From Desulfobacter sp. (lineage in GTDB: Bacteria; Desulfobacterota; Desulfobacteria; Desulfobacterales; Desulfobacteraceae), in contig CP054837.1 in the NCBI GenBank assembly GCA_028768525.1, forward strand, positions 3,133,001-3,197,000: a stretch of DNA of 64,000 bases, given 5' to 3'. The translations under genes and the position numbers were made by a program. This document shows, one piece after another, positions 44,395 through 54,035 of the stretch (the stretch's first letter is position 1; every line of letters starts with the position of its first letter). Under the pieces are notes generated by a model. The model did not search any database, was not told where the DNA came from, and saw only the letters and a list, made by a program, of their open reading frames with translations.

Positions 44395-46017
44395 ATGGAT
44401 TATTTTCGGACCCTTAACCTGGAAAAGGAACCCTTTTCCAATTCCCCTGACCCGGGCCTGTTTTTTAACTCCCGGCAGCACAGGGAGGCACTGCAGCAAC
44501 TGGAAATTTCCATCCGGCTGCGCCGGGGGCTCAATGTGGTCACCGGGGATGTGGGCACCGGAAAAACAACGGTCTGCCGCCAGCTCATCCGCAAAATATC
44601 CAGCGATGAAAAGATTCGGTATTATCTGATTCTTGACCCCGGGTTTGCCTCTGCCGCGGAATTCCTCTGCGCCGTTCTCGCCCAGTTCACCGGCATCATT
44701 CCCCCAAAAGAAGAGGCTGAAAACGAAATCCTGCTCAAAGAGAAAATCAAAAGTTTTCTCTTTTCCGTGGGGGTTGACCAGGATATGACCACGGTGCTCC
44801 TCATTGACGAGGGCCAGAAACTGCCTCCCTTCTGCCTGGAGACCCTGCGGGAACTGCTCAACTACGAAACCAACGCCACCAAGCTGCTGCAGATCGTCAT
44901 CTTCGCCCAGAAAGAGTTCAACCCCATGATCGCGGGCATGGAAAATTTTGTGGACCGGATCAACTTCAGGTACACCTTTTCCCCCCTGGACTTCAAGGAA
45001 ACCCGGGGCCTGATCCGCTACCGGATAGAACAGTCCTCCTGCGGCGCCTATACCGGCAAACGGCTGCCGGAATTTTCCTACCCGGCTTTCTGGGCCGTCT
45101 ACCGGCTGACCCAGGGATATCCCCGGAAAATAATCAATCTCTGCCACCATGTCCTCCTGGCCCTGATCATCAAAGAGAAATCAAATGCCGGGTATTTTTT
45201 TGTAAAGTCCTGCGCCCGCCAGGTATTATCCCCGGAGAATGTAAAACCGGGGTTTTCTTTTGCCGCTGTGGCCATGCCGGTGATTATCCTTCTCACCGCC
45301 GCCGGCCTCATGAACCTGGATAAAATGACAAACCTGATCCCGGAACGGATTAAAACCGGGATTATTGCCGCCCGGGTTTCCCTGCCGGAGCCTGCACCGG
45401 AAACCGCCGTTGCCGCCGTCTCCATGCCCGTACCGGAAAAGGCCGTACCGCCGGAACCGGTAGCCGTACCGGAAACGCCCCCTGACGAAACTCCGGCTCC
45501 AAAGCCTGTCCCGGTGGTCCTCCCTGCCGAAGTGCCGGCCCGGACAATCCTCCTGCCGGACATTCTGGGCAGCATCAGGATCCCCAAAGACGAAACCTTG
45601 TACAATATGCTGGAAACCGTATACGGCCGCTATACCCGGCCCTATGTGGCCCGGTTCATGGAAGAAAATAAAAATATTGAAAACCCCAACAGGATCCGCC
45701 ACGGCATCCTGGTGGATTTCCCGGTGATCGCCGACAGCCGGGCAAGGTGGAAAGAAACCCGTGCCTGCCTCATCGCCGCCCGGGAAAATAGCTTTGAAGC
45801 GGCCTATGAAAAGGCAAGGGCGTGCCGGAGCAAAGGGCTGGATGCCCGGGTAATCTCCGCCTGGGGACCCGATGACGGATTTATGTATGCCGTGGTCCTG
45901 GACAGGGTGTTCAACACCGCCGAAGAGGCCTGCCGGAGAAAATCCGGTTTAAACAAAAAACTGCCGCTGGAAGAATCGACAATCGCTGCTCTGGTTCAGG
46001 GCAGAACCATACTATGA
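44395..46017 (+). CDS. MshM/ExeA-like ATPase with LysM- and SPOR-like C-terminal parts
   Basis: An AAA ATPase of 540 residues. Residues 1-275 form the GspA/MshM ATPase domain: Walker A GDVGTGKTT (about 51-59), Walker B VLLIDEGQKLP. A membrane helix (about 288-308) follows, then a long Pro/Glu/Val linker (about 320-390). The C-terminus holds a LysM-like part (DETLYNMLETVYG...IRHGILVDFP, about 397-442) and an SPOR-like part (about 447-525). It probably couples ATP hydrolysis to opening the cell wall for the secretin. Confidence 0.85.
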   Translation: MDYFRTLNLEKEPFSNSPDPGLFFNSRQHREALQQLEISIRLRRGLNVVTGDVGTGKTTVCRQLIRKISSDEKIRYYLILDPGFASAAEFLCAVLAQFTGIIPPKEEAENEILLKEKIKSFLFSVGVDQDMTTVLLIDEGQKLPPFCLETLRELLNYETNATKLLQIVIFAQKEFNPMIAGMENFVDRINFRYTFSPLDFKETRGLIRYRIEQSSCGAYTGKRLPEFSYPAFWAVYRLTQGYPRKIINLCHHVLLALIIKEKSNAGYFFVKSCARQVLSPENVKPGFSFAAVAMPVIILLTAAGLMNLDKMTNLIPERIKTGIIAARVSLPEPAPETAVAAVSMPVPEKAVPPEPVAVPETPPDETPAPKPVPVVLPAEVPARTILLPDILGSIRIPKDETLYNMLETVYGRYTRPYVARFMEENKNIENPNRIRHGILVDFPVIADSRARWKETRACLIAARENSFEAAYEKARACRSKGLDARVISAWGPDDGFMYAVVLDRVFNTAEEACRRKSGLNKKLPLEESTIAALVQGRTIL

Positions 46018-46033
46018 GAGAAAGAGGATAGGG

Positions 46034-47737
46034 ATGTTAACCAAACGTAAACGCCTGGGAGAAATGCTGCTGGATGCGGGCCTCATTGAAAAGGCCCAGC
46101 TGGACAAGGCCCTGATCGCCATCAAAAACCAGGGCAAGCGCCTGGGACAGTATTTGGTGACCGAAGGCGTCGTCAGTGAAAAAGCCATCGTGGACCTGAT
46201 ATCCACCCAGGTGGGCATCAACCGGTATACCCCCAACGATTTCACCATATCCCCGGAACTGGCCGCCATCATCGATGTGGACACGGCCAGAAAATTCCAG
46301 GCCGTGCCCGTCAATAAAAAAGGGGGAATGGTCACCCTGGCCATGACAGATCCCCTGGATATCAACGCCCTGGACCATCTGGAGGTCCATACCGATTCCG
46401 AAGCCGAGGCTGTGATCTGCACGGAACAGGAGTTAAACTCTTTGATTTCCACCATCTACGGCACCTATTCCGGCTCCGACGGGGTCATGGAAAACATCCA
46501 GGAGATGGAGGAGATGGAGGTCAAGGACGAGGTAGACGAGCAGAAAAATGCCATCACCTCCCTCATGGATATGGCCGAAGAAGCCCCGGTCATCCGCCTG
46601 GTCAACTCCATCCTCACCCAGGCGGTCAAGGAAGGGGCTTCGGACGTCCATATCTCCCCGGAAAAAAATTACGTGGAGATCCGTTTCCGGGTGGACGGCA
46701 AGCTCCATCACATCCCGGCCCCGCCCAAATCCATGTTCCTCTCCATTGTATCCCGGCTTAAAATCCTGGCCTCCCTGGACATTTCGGTATCCCGGATTCC
46801 CCAGGACGGCCGGTTCACCGTATTTGTCCAGGACAAGGAGATCAATATCCGTGTTTCCACCATCCCCACGGTATACGGGGAAAATGTGGTTCTCCGGCTC
46901 CTGGATACCAGTTCCGGCATCTACAGTCTGGACAAGCTGGGCATGGCTGCTCAGGACATCGCCACCATTGAAAAGATGATCAAAATGCCCTACGGCATGA
47001 TCCTGGCCACCGGCCCTACCGGCTCGGGCAAGAGTACCTCGCTGTTTTCCATGCTCAAGATCATCAACCGCCCCGACATCAACATCATCACCTTGGAGGA
47101 CCCGGTGGAATACCGGATGGAGCATGTCCGCCAGGGCCAGCTCAATAGAAAGGCCGGCATGACATTCGCCTCGGGGCTTCGTTCCATCCTCCGCCAGGAC
47201 CCGGACGTGGTCATGATCGGTGAGATCCGGGACGGTGAAACCGCAGGCGTCGCCACCCAGGCCGCCCTTACCGGCCACATGGTGCTCTCCACCGTCCACA
47301 CCAATGACGCGGCCGGCGCCATCACCCGGTTCGTGGACATGGGCATCGAACCCTTCCTGGTTTCATCTGTCATGCTGGTTACCATTGCCCAGCGCCTGAT
47401 CCGTCGGGTCTGCCCCCATTGCAAGGAATCCTATTCCCCGCCCCCGGAAGTCAGAAAATACTGGGGCCTTGAAAACGCCGACGGCGTTGATTTTGTCCGG
47501 GGCCGTGGCTGCATCAACTGCAAGGACACGGGCTATTCCGGCCGGACCGGCCTTTACGAAGTGCTTCACGTCAACGAAGACGTCCAGAACATGATCCTTA
47601 CCGGCAAGTCCGCCCAGGAGATCACCAAGGCCTGCGAACTTTCCGGCCAGCTCACCACCCTGAAACAGGATGCCGCCGAAAAGGTGGCCAAAGGCATCAC
47701 CACCCCGGAAGAGGCGGCCTCGGCCGTAATGATGTAA
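46034..47737 (+). CDS. MshE/GspE-type pilus assembly ATPase
   Basis: The hexameric motor ATPase (567 residues). It has an N1-type domain at the start (GEMLLDAGLI), Walker A GPTGSGKST near residue 328, Asp box, Walker B region, the histidine box STVHTNDAAG, and a zinc-binding tetracysteine (CPHC...CINC) near residues 458-500. It drives pilus extension. A paired retraction ATPase (PilT) is not in the window. The gene lies between the ATPase MshM and the platform protein MshG. Confidence 0.95.
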   Translation: MLTKRKRLGEMLLDAGLIEKAQLDKALIAIKNQGKRLGQYLVTEGVVSEKAIVDLISTQVGINRYTPNDFTISPELAAIIDVDTARKFQAVPVNKKGGMVTLAMTDPLDINALDHLEVHTDSEAEAVICTEQELNSLISTIYGTYSGSDGVMENIQEMEEMEVKDEVDEQKNAITSLMDMAEEAPVIRLVNSILTQAVKEGASDVHISPEKNYVEIRFRVDGKLHHIPAPPKSMFLSIVSRLKILASLDISVSRIPQDGRFTVFVQDKEINIRVSTIPTVYGENVVLRLLDTSSGIYSLDKLGMAAQDIATIEKMIKMPYGMILATGPTGSGKSTSLFSMLKIINRPDINIITLEDPVEYRMEHVRQGQLNRKAGMTFASGLRSILRQDPDVVMIGEIRDGETAGVATQAALTGHMVLSTVHTNDAAGAITRFVDMGIEPFLVSSVMLVTIAQRLIRRVCPHCKESYSPPPEVRKYWGLENADGVDFVRGRGCINCKDTGYSGRTGLYEVLHVNEDVQNMILTGKSAQEITKACELSGQLTTLKQDAAEKVAKGITTPEEAASAVMM

Positions 47738-47741
47738 CGCC

Positions 47742-48965
47742 ATGAAGTATACCTATAAAGCCATCAATGAAATCGGCAACGAAATTACCGGCGAACTCCA
47801 GGCCGGATCAAAGGATGAGGCATTTGAGATCCTGTCCGCCCGGGGATATATACCTGAATCGGTCCGGGAAAAGGGCGCATCCGCTCTTAACGATTCCGAC
47901 TTTGCTTCCAAAATTGAGGATGCATTAACCCCTGTAAAACCAAGGGATCTTATCCTGTTTACCAAACAGTTTAAAACCCTGATCCAGGCCGGGGTGGCCA
48001 TGATGGATATTCTTTCCACCATGGAGGAGCAGACAGAAAACAAAAGACTGAAAAGAGTCATCGGGGTAATCCGGGCGGATATCCGGGAAGGCGCCAATCT
48101 TTATATCGCTTTTTCCAAGCATGATACCGTTTTTTCAGAGCTTTACTGCAATATGCTCCAGGCCGGTGAAGCATCGGGTTCTCTGCCTGATGTTCTCGAA
48201 CGGCTGATATATATACTTGACCACGAACACAAAATAAAATCCGATATTAAGTCAGCCATGCGGTATCCCATGATGGTTGTGTTCTGTCTCGGCATTGCAT
48301 TTTTCGTACTGCTGACATTTGTCATCCCAAAATTTATTACCATATTCCAAAAAGCCGGCCTGGAGTTGCCGCTTCCCACAAAAATTTGTATGAATTTATA
48401 CCAGGCCATAGAAGCATACTGGCATGTGGGAATTGTCGGGATGGTTTTAGGCGGAATCGGCCTATATTATGCCCTGTTTAAAACCGATCAGGGCAGGGTA
48501 TTCAAAGACACCGCTTTTTTAAAGACACCGCTTATAGGACCGGTTGTTTTAAAAGCTGCCATGTCACGATTTGCTTCAATTTTTTCCATCCTTCAGATGA
48601 GCGGGGTGACCGTGTTGGAATCTATGGAAGTATTGGGAAAAACAATAAATAATGCTGCTATTACAAAGGAATTTGAAAAAATTACCGAACTGTTGACGGA
48701 AGGCCGGGGGATTTCCCAGCCCCTGAAAAGATCAAAATATTTCCCCCCCATGGTGATCAATATGGTGGCCATCGGAGAGGAATCCGGAAACCTGGACGAT
48801 ATGCTGGCTGAAATATCGGTCCATTATGATGCGGAGGTGGAATATTCCACCAAAGCCATGTCAGAAGCCATAGGACCCCTTTTGATTGTAGGTTTGGCAG
48901 GCGTTGTCGGATTTTTTGCCATGGCAATTTTTCTGCCCATGTGGGATTTGACAAAAATGGTTTAA
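47742..48965 (+). CDS. MshG/GspF-type inner-membrane platform protein
   Basis: The polytopic platform protein (407 residues) with two GspF domains (FTKQFKTLIQAGVAMMDIL and FASIFSILQMSGVTVLESM), each followed by membrane helices, and a final helix. It begins 4 bases after the mshE-like gene. It would transmit the ATPase motion to pilin polymerisation. Confidence 0.95.
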   Translation: MKYTYKAINEIGNEITGELQAGSKDEAFEILSARGYIPESVREKGASALNDSDFASKIEDALTPVKPRDLILFTKQFKTLIQAGVAMMDILSTMEEQTENKRLKRVIGVIRADIREGANLYIAFSKHDTVFSELYCNMLQAGEASGSLPDVLERLIYILDHEHKIKSDIKSAMRYPMMVVFCLGIAFFVLLTFVIPKFITIFQKAGLELPLPTKICMNLYQAIEAYWHVGIVGMVLGGIGLYYALFKTDQGRVFKDTAFLKTPLIGPVVLKAAMSRFASIFSILQMSGVTVLESMEVLGKTINNAAITKEFEKITELLTEGRGISQPLKRSKYFPPMVINMVAIGEESGNLDDMLAEISVHYDAEVEYSTKAMSEAIGPLLIVGLAGVVGFFAMAIFLPMWDLTKMV

Positions 48966-48972
48966 AGTATAA

Positions 48973-50316
48973 ATGAAGAAAATACAGATCAGCGTATACT
49001 TAATCGTTCCCCTCATCATGGGTATGTTTTCTTTTTTTTCCTTTATTGTCACCTACCGCGTCATAGAATATGCCTCCACAAGGAGGATTTCTGCTGATTT
49101 GCTTTTACTGACACCGGCTGTGGCCCTACCATTGCTCTCCATTATTGCAGGCTATTTTATCATCAAAAAGATATTAGAACCCTCTGAACGCTTAATAGAG
49201 AAAGCTAAAAATCATCCGGCCGTCTGCTCGGAAAGCAACTTAAAAGAAAATATCCGGAACATGGATAAGCTGGATGAGATTTCAACCATATTCGAACAGG
49301 TCGGGGAGGCGCTTGACCTTTCCACTGCAGAATCCCTGTTCCCAAATATAATAGGCAAAAGTAAGATAATGCGGGGAGTGCTGTCACATATAACAAAAGT
49401 TGCCCGCTCCGATGCCACTGTATTTATTTTAGGTGAAAGCGGCACCGGAAAGGAACTTGTTGCGGATAGCATAGTAAAAATAGGCACCAGAAAAAACAAT
49501 CCCTTTATTAAAATCAACTGCGGGGCTATTTCGTCAAATTTAATTGAGAGCGAATTGTTTGGTCATGAAAAAGGGGCATTCACAGGGGCCAGCATAATGA
49601 AAAAAGGGTGTTTTGAGTTGGCTGATCAGGGCTCTCTTTTTCTTGATGAAATAGGAGACATGCCCTTGGAACTTCAGGTGAAGCTTTTAAGGGCATTGCA
49701 GGAAAAGGAGTTTTACAGAGTCGGTGGAAAAGAGCCTGTAAAAGTTGATGTCAGGATCATCGCAGCCACAAATAAAAATCCAAAAACTCTGGTAAAAGAA
49801 GGAAAACTTCGAGAGGATCTTTATTACAGGCTGAATGTGTTTCCCGTAAATCTGCCCCCACTGCGAATGAGAAAAGAGGATATCGGGCCTTTGGCTGAAT
49901 TTTTTATAGACTGCAACCGATTGGGAAAATGCATTACACATAAAGCTATAAAAAAATTAGAAGAATATAGTTGGCCTGGCAATGTGCGAGAACTTAAAAA
50001 TGTTGTGGAAAGAGCGAATATCATTTCAAATGACCAAAAAACTATTCTTCCGGAACATCTGCCAACAGCTATATATGATTCTTTAAAATCAGAAGATTCC
50101 CTTGGTTTTGATAGGGACTGTAAAAACCTGGATCAAAGAATGGCTGAAATAGAAATCAATTTCATTTGCACTTCCTTAAAAATGAACAACGGAATCCAGG
50201 CCAGGGCAGCGGAGGATTTAGGCATAAAACAACGCAGTCTGTGGAACAGGGTTAAAAAGTATAATATCGATGCAGGAAGGTACAAAAACAAACCAGATTA
50301 TAGAAATGCCGTGTAA
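48973..50316 (+). CDS. Membrane-anchored sigma-54-dependent activator
   Basis: A bacterial enhancer-binding protein of 447 residues with an unusual N-terminus. Two membrane helices (about 8-30 and 42-66) replace a receiver domain. The AAA+ domain has Walker A GESGTGKE (about 155), the sigma-54 contact loop GAFTGA (about 201-206) and the sensor/R-finger region REDLYYRLNVF. A Fis-type helix-turn-helix lies near the C-terminus (ARAAEDLGIKQRSLWNRV). It lies in the pilus operon and the pilin downstream has a sigma-54 promoter, so it probably activates the pilin gene from the membrane. Confidence 0.88.
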   Translation: MKKIQISVYLIVPLIMGMFSFFSFIVTYRVIEYASTRRISADLLLLTPAVALPLLSIIAGYFIIKKILEPSERLIEKAKNHPAVCSESNLKENIRNMDKLDEISTIFEQVGEALDLSTAESLFPNIIGKSKIMRGVLSHITKVARSDATVFILGESGTGKELVADSIVKIGTRKNNPFIKINCGAISSNLIESELFGHEKGAFTGASIMKKGCFELADQGSLFLDEIGDMPLELQVKLLRALQEKEFYRVGGKEPVKVDVRIIAATNKNPKTLVKEGKLREDLYYRLNVFPVNLPPLRMRKEDIGPLAEFFIDCNRLGKCITHKAIKKLEEYSWPGNVRELKNVVERANIISNDQKTILPEHLPTAIYDSLKSEDSLGFDRDCKNLDQRMAEIEINFICTSLKMNNGIQARAAEDLGIKQRSLWNRVKKYNIDAGRYKNKPDYRNAV

Positions 50317-51163
50317 AAACGAAACAGACTACATACAACAGATATCCAATGGGCTTAACCTTGGAGACGACGGTATCTGGTATTCAAAGAGTACAGGACC
50401 CATATCATATCCAACCAAAGGTAATAGCGCATGTTTTGAGGTTGAAGACAGTTCTTTTTGGTTTAAACATAGAAATAGGTGCATCATTTCCACTGTCCAG
50501 TCTTATCCTCCAGGAAAAAATGGGGCCATTTTTGATGTGGGGGGAGGGAATGGATTTGTATCGGCTGGATTAGCCAGCGCAGGTTTTAAAGTCGTGTTGG
50601 TGGAGCCAGGGCTGACTGGTGTGCATAATGCAAAAAAAAGAGGTGTTAAAAATATTATCTGCGCCACAACGGATACAGCCGGGTTCAAACCAGAATCTTT
50701 ACCTGCCGTTAGTCTATTTGATGTTATCGAGCATATCGAAGATGATTTTGAGTTCCTCAGGTCTGTAAACAAAATTATTAAAATCCACGGAAGACTTTAT
50801 GTTACAGCACCTGCATATTCTTTTTTATGGTCAAACGAAGACTTTAAAGCCGGACACTTCAGAAGGTATTCGCTAAATCAGATCATAAAAAAAGTTACCA
50901 AAGCTGGATTCTCTGTTGATTTTGCTTCTTATTTTTTTAGTTTTCTTCCTCTTCCTATTTATCTTTTTCGGACAATGCCGTCAAAATTCGGATATGAAAA
51001 AAGAGATGATCAAAACATTGAAAGAGATCATAGAGTCAAAGACGGGATTTTTGTTAAAATGATAGATAAGCTGTTCCAGAAGGAAGTGTCACAAATAGCA
51101 GCAAAGCGGCCGGTTTTTTTCGGAAGTTCGTGCCTGGTTGCAGCAACTAAGAAATATACCTGA
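50270..51163 (+). CDS. SAM-dependent methyltransferase (class I)
   Basis: A 297-residue Rossmann-fold methyltransferase. Motif I is FDVGGGNGFVSAGLA and the post-II region is SLFDVIEHIEDDFEFL, as in the Methyltransf_23/UbiE-like families. The target is not known; it could be a glycan or lipid. It overlaps the activator gene by 47 bases; a second Met (50306) would cut the overlap to 11 bases. Neither start has a visible Shine-Dalgarno site. AT content is higher than in the pilus operon. Confidence 0.8.
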   Translation: MQEGTKTNQIIEMPCKNETDYIQQISNGLNLGDDGIWYSKSTGPISYPTKGNSACFEVEDSSFWFKHRNRCIISTVQSYPPGKNGAIFDVGGGNGFVSAGLASAGFKVVLVEPGLTGVHNAKKRGVKNIICATTDTAGFKPESLPAVSLFDVIEHIEDDFEFLRSVNKIIKIHGRLYVTAPAYSFLWSNEDFKAGHFRRYSLNQIIKKVTKAGFSVDFASYFFSFLPLPIYLFRTMPSKFGYEKRDDQNIERDHRVKDGIFVKMIDKLFQKEVSQIAAKRPVFFGSSCLVAATKKYT

Positions 51164-51203
51164 AATGTGTGCAACTATAGTGCATCAAACTTTGTAGATG
51201 GAT

Positions 51204-51218
51204 CTGCAAAATTTGCAG
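51204..51218. promoter_or_regulatory. Candidate enhancer palindrome upstream of the pilin gene
   Basis: CTGCAAA-A-TTTGCAG is a perfect 7-base inverted repeat with a single central base. It lies about 88 bases upstream of the predicted sigma-54 start, the normal position for an activator site. The activator at 48973-50316 is the natural candidate binder, by inference only. Confidence 0.5.
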
Positions 51219-51271
51219 GAAAAAAGTGTAAGATATTTTAAATTTAAAGGATAAATACAGGCTGATTGGTG

Positions 51272-51288
51272 TTGGCCCGGTACTTGCT
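51272..51288 (+). promoter_or_regulatory. Sigma-54 promoter for the pilin gene
   Basis: TTGGCCCGGTACTTGCT matches the sigma-54 consensus (TGGCAC-N5-TTGCW) with one mismatch and exactly ten bases between GG (51274-51275) and GC (51286-51287). The predicted transcript start is near 51299, giving a leader of about 74 bases. Confidence 0.82.
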
Positions 51289-51372
51289 ATCTTTGGCTTT
51301 AACCCAGACGAGTTGTACTTGTTTTAACTTTTGTTGTTTTTTAATTTTTAACTGTTGTTAAGGAGATTTATC

Positions 51373-51798
51373 ATGGAAAGAAAAAATGTTTTAAAGAATC
51401 AGAACGGTTTTACCCTGATCGAAATTATTGCGGTATTGATTATTCTCGGCATTTTGGCTGCCGTTGCAGTTCCCAAATATATCGATCTTCAGGATGAATC
51501 AAGGACCAAGGCTGCGGAATCTGCAATAGCAGAAGCAAAGGCCAGGCTGTCTACCGGTTACGGCCAGTATCTTCTTAAAAATGACGGTGCTGCACCTGCT
51601 AACGCAGCTGCTGTTTGTGGTGCAAGCGGTATTTCTGATGCCACTATTATGCCTGCTAATGCAAGCGGAGCAGTACCGATGGGAGCTGATTTTACTGCCA
51701 CTATAGCTCCAAGTGGAACAGGTGCGACAATCACTGTTACTCAGGTTCAAGGTGTGGCACTTAATACGGGTGTGTCTGATGATTGGGTAATGCCTTAA
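51373..51798 (+). CDS. Type IV (MSHA-type) major pilin
   Basis: A prepilin of 141 residues. The class III-type leader is cut at Gly before Phe in QNGFTLIEIIAVLIILGIL, with Glu5 and the usual hydrophobic N-terminal helix. The C-terminal domain is small and has a single Cys, so no classical pilin disulphide loop. The ATG at 51373 has AAGGAG eight bases upstream and is preferred to 51355. It has its own sigma-54 promoter and terminator, as expected for a highly expressed major subunit. Similar to MshA by position in the locus. Confidence 0.92.
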   Translation: MERKNVLKNQNGFTLIEIIAVLIILGILAAVAVPKYIDLQDESRTKAAESAIAEAKARLSTGYGQYLLKNDGAAPANAAAVCGASGISDATIMPANASGAVPMGADFTATIAPSGTGATITVTQVQGVALNTGVSDDWVMP

Positions 51799-51824
51799 TC
51801 TTCAACAGAAAGATCTGAAACCAC

Positions 51825-51868
51825 AACAACAACCGGCAATCTTGATTGTCGGTTGTTGTTTATTTTAA
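51825..51868 (+). terminator. Intrinsic terminator of the pilin gene
   Basis: A 16-base stem (51825-51840 with 51845-51860, one G-U pair) with a four-base loop is followed by a T-rich run (TTATTTT). It lies 27 bases after the pilin stop codon, so the downstream glycan genes need their own promoter or read-through. Confidence 0.85.
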
Positions 51869-51878
51869 CGCTTCCTAT

Positions 51879-54014
51879 ATGAATATTCCCAATAAACGCG
51901 AAATAGAAAATGTTCTGTCTCACAGGTATTTTAAGCTATTGATGCTTTTAGGGGTGTTGCTTTGGCTTATTTTAAAATCACCAATTACGTTTACTGCTTC
52001 TGTTAACGATTCGGCTGTAACTGAATCACGCTTTTTAGAAGTTTATTATTTTTACCTTGAATTTTTTATATGGATACTGATTTCCATTCCTCTTTTATAT
52101 TATGCTTTTTCAAAAGCGAATTTTAAAAGTTTTCTTGCCGACCACAAGTTTCCACTTTTAATATTTGTAAATTTTTTCTATGCGCTGTTCAGAACATTTA
52201 AAAGCCTGGATGTGACAGACACAGGATTTCATTTCACAAAGGCTTGGGGGATGTTCCACGGCAGCCTGACGCAAAATGTTGATTTTCTGGTTGGGACAAG
52301 TTTTGTCAACGGACTCTGGTTATGTATCGCAGGTGAGCCAAACGTTTTATGGGCCAGGTTCGGATATGTGATAGTTGTTACAAGTATTTCCATTGTTTCG
52401 TTTAAGATTTTTTCCGTTTATTTTACAAGGCTCTCTGAGTGGTTTATTTTCTTCGTACTGTCCCTGTTCTTTATACATTTTAATTATTATCTGTCCATCA
52501 ACTACGATAATCTCCCTGTCTTATCAGCCCTTACGGGTATCTGGTTCTTACTTAAAAAAGAAAAAAGATGGGTGTCTTATATTATTTCCGGTGTTTTTTT
52601 ATCTTTAACCATATGGCTGAAATTTAATTTTATTTTCATCATTGTTTTACCTGGGATATACGGGTGGATTCTTTTCGAACAAGAAAAAAAATGGCTGCTT
52701 CAAACCTTGTACTTATATGCAGGGTATATTGTTGTTCTGTTTGCAGGAGTTTTATTATTGGTTGCGGTCGGACACCTTGGAACTTATATAAACTATATTG
52801 ATAAAAATCTGGTAAATAAAGAATCTTATATCTCCGAGTATGATCAAAATATTAAAGATATTATAGTTAATGAAAAATCATTTGAACAACCCATCGGCAG
52901 CGACCAGGATAAATTCTTTTTTTTAACAGAAGGCCAAAAAATCACTTCAGAGCGCCAAAATCCATATTATTCGAATGATGCAGACCCACACTCTCTGAAA
53001 AATCTGTTTAACAGTTATTTTATAGGGTTCTGGCAGATTCTTAAAATGGGAGCCCTATTCTCTGTTTTGCTTGTTATTATCCTTCTTCTTCTTGGGAAGG
53101 AAATAAGTGTCAAACGATATCCTGTATTACTGATAATTTCTTTTATCCTCTATTATGCAACATATCTAAGGCTTGAGGGGGCTGATTTCATTTTTTTAAG
53201 TGCGTTGATTTTTCCGGCCTATATTTATCTTGTTTATTGCCTGAGATATAATGGTAACCTTACTGGGCCTACAGTGTTGATTCTTCTGTTAGCTCTATTT
53301 TCGTTTCCTGGGTCGAATATATCCTTTAATGTCATATACAGGTCTGGGACCGGCCTTCTTTTTTTAGCATTTCCGCTATCTTTTATGATTCATAGAAAAC
53401 TGAAGGTGAACAATCATATATTTAACCTTAATAATTATGTCATCATATTTGTCTGCGCCATTATGTTTGGGATTTTAAAACCATGGGGATATAATAATTC
53501 TCACAGGGATATCGCCGACAGGTCCTTGATGGTTGAAATGTTTAAATCACCTCAGCTTTTTGGTATCCACACTTTTCCCCAAAGAGTTAAAGTGGTTGAT
53601 GAGGTTCTGGAGTATTTTAAGAACGAAAAATATGAACGTAATAATACTCCCGCTTTATTCTTAAGCTGGATTCCAATAATGTATTATTTGACAGAAACAA
53701 ATTGTATGGCAAACAATCCGTGGCACGGTTGTGTGGTTTTTCATAAATTTAGGAAAGAGTACGATCTAAATAGCGAAAAGTTTCCGCCAATATATATCAC
53801 TTTTTCAAAAGTAATAACCCGAAATCCGTTCTGGCCACTAGAGGATGAGGTGTACCGAAAAAAAGACACTGCCTGGATTCCAGACTTAAAAAAATTTGAT
53901 TATATTCGATACTGGATGAAAGATAAAAATTACGAAAAGACATTCGAAAATGGGATGTTTGAAGTTTATAAAAAGATAGATAAGCTAAGATCGAATAAAG
54001 AAAAAATAGATTAA
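51879..54014 (+). CDS. GT-C type membrane glycosyltransferase-like protein
   Basis: A 711-residue multi-spanning protein with about 12 helices and a soluble C-terminal portion (after about residue 545). It resembles GT-C enzymes that use polyprenyl-phosphate donors; an acidic loop motif DVTDTGFHF occurs near residue 108. Residue-level family assignment is not possible. The ATG at 51879 is the start; an upstream TTG at 51846 lies inside the terminator hairpin. Next to a polyprenyl-phosphate GT2 and the pilin, it could transfer a glycan to pilin. Confidence 0.65.
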   Translation: MNIPNKREIENVLSHRYFKLLMLLGVLLWLILKSPITFTASVNDSAVTESRFLEVYYFYLEFFIWILISIPLLYYAFSKANFKSFLADHKFPLLIFVNFFYALFRTFKSLDVTDTGFHFTKAWGMFHGSLTQNVDFLVGTSFVNGLWLCIAGEPNVLWARFGYVIVVTSISIVSFKIFSVYFTRLSEWFIFFVLSLFFIHFNYYLSINYDNLPVLSALTGIWFLLKKEKRWVSYIISGVFLSLTIWLKFNFIFIIVLPGIYGWILFEQEKKWLLQTLYLYAGYIVVLFAGVLLLVAVGHLGTYINYIDKNLVNKESYISEYDQNIKDIIVNEKSFEQPIGSDQDKFFFLTEGQKITSERQNPYYSNDADPHSLKNLFNSYFIGFWQILKMGALFSVLLVIILLLLGKEISVKRYPVLLIISFILYYATYLRLEGADFIFLSALIFPAYIYLVYCLRYNGNLTGPTVLILLLALFSFPGSNISFNVIYRSGTGLLFLAFPLSFMIHRKLKVNNHIFNLNNYVIIFVCAIMFGILKPWGYNNSHRDIADRSLMVEMFKSPQLFGIHTFPQRVKVVDEVLEYFKNEKYERNNTPALFLSWIPIMYYLTETNCMANNPWHGCVVFHKFRKEYDLNSEKFPPIYITFSKVITRNPFWPLEDEVYRKKDTAWIPDLKKFDYIRYWMKDKNYEKTFENGMFEVYKKIDKLRSNKEKID

Positions 54015-54035
54015 GAAAAATATAGAAAATCTACC

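Noticed and set aside
46433..47299. Long minus-strand frame opposite the pilus ATPase
   Set aside because: It is a shadow of the GC-rich ATPase gene, with no start signal and an Asp/Gly/His-rich composition.
51846..51878. TTG start 33 bases before the GT-C gene ATG
   Set aside because: It lies inside the pilin terminator hairpin and has no ribosome binding site; the ATG at 51879 was used instead.
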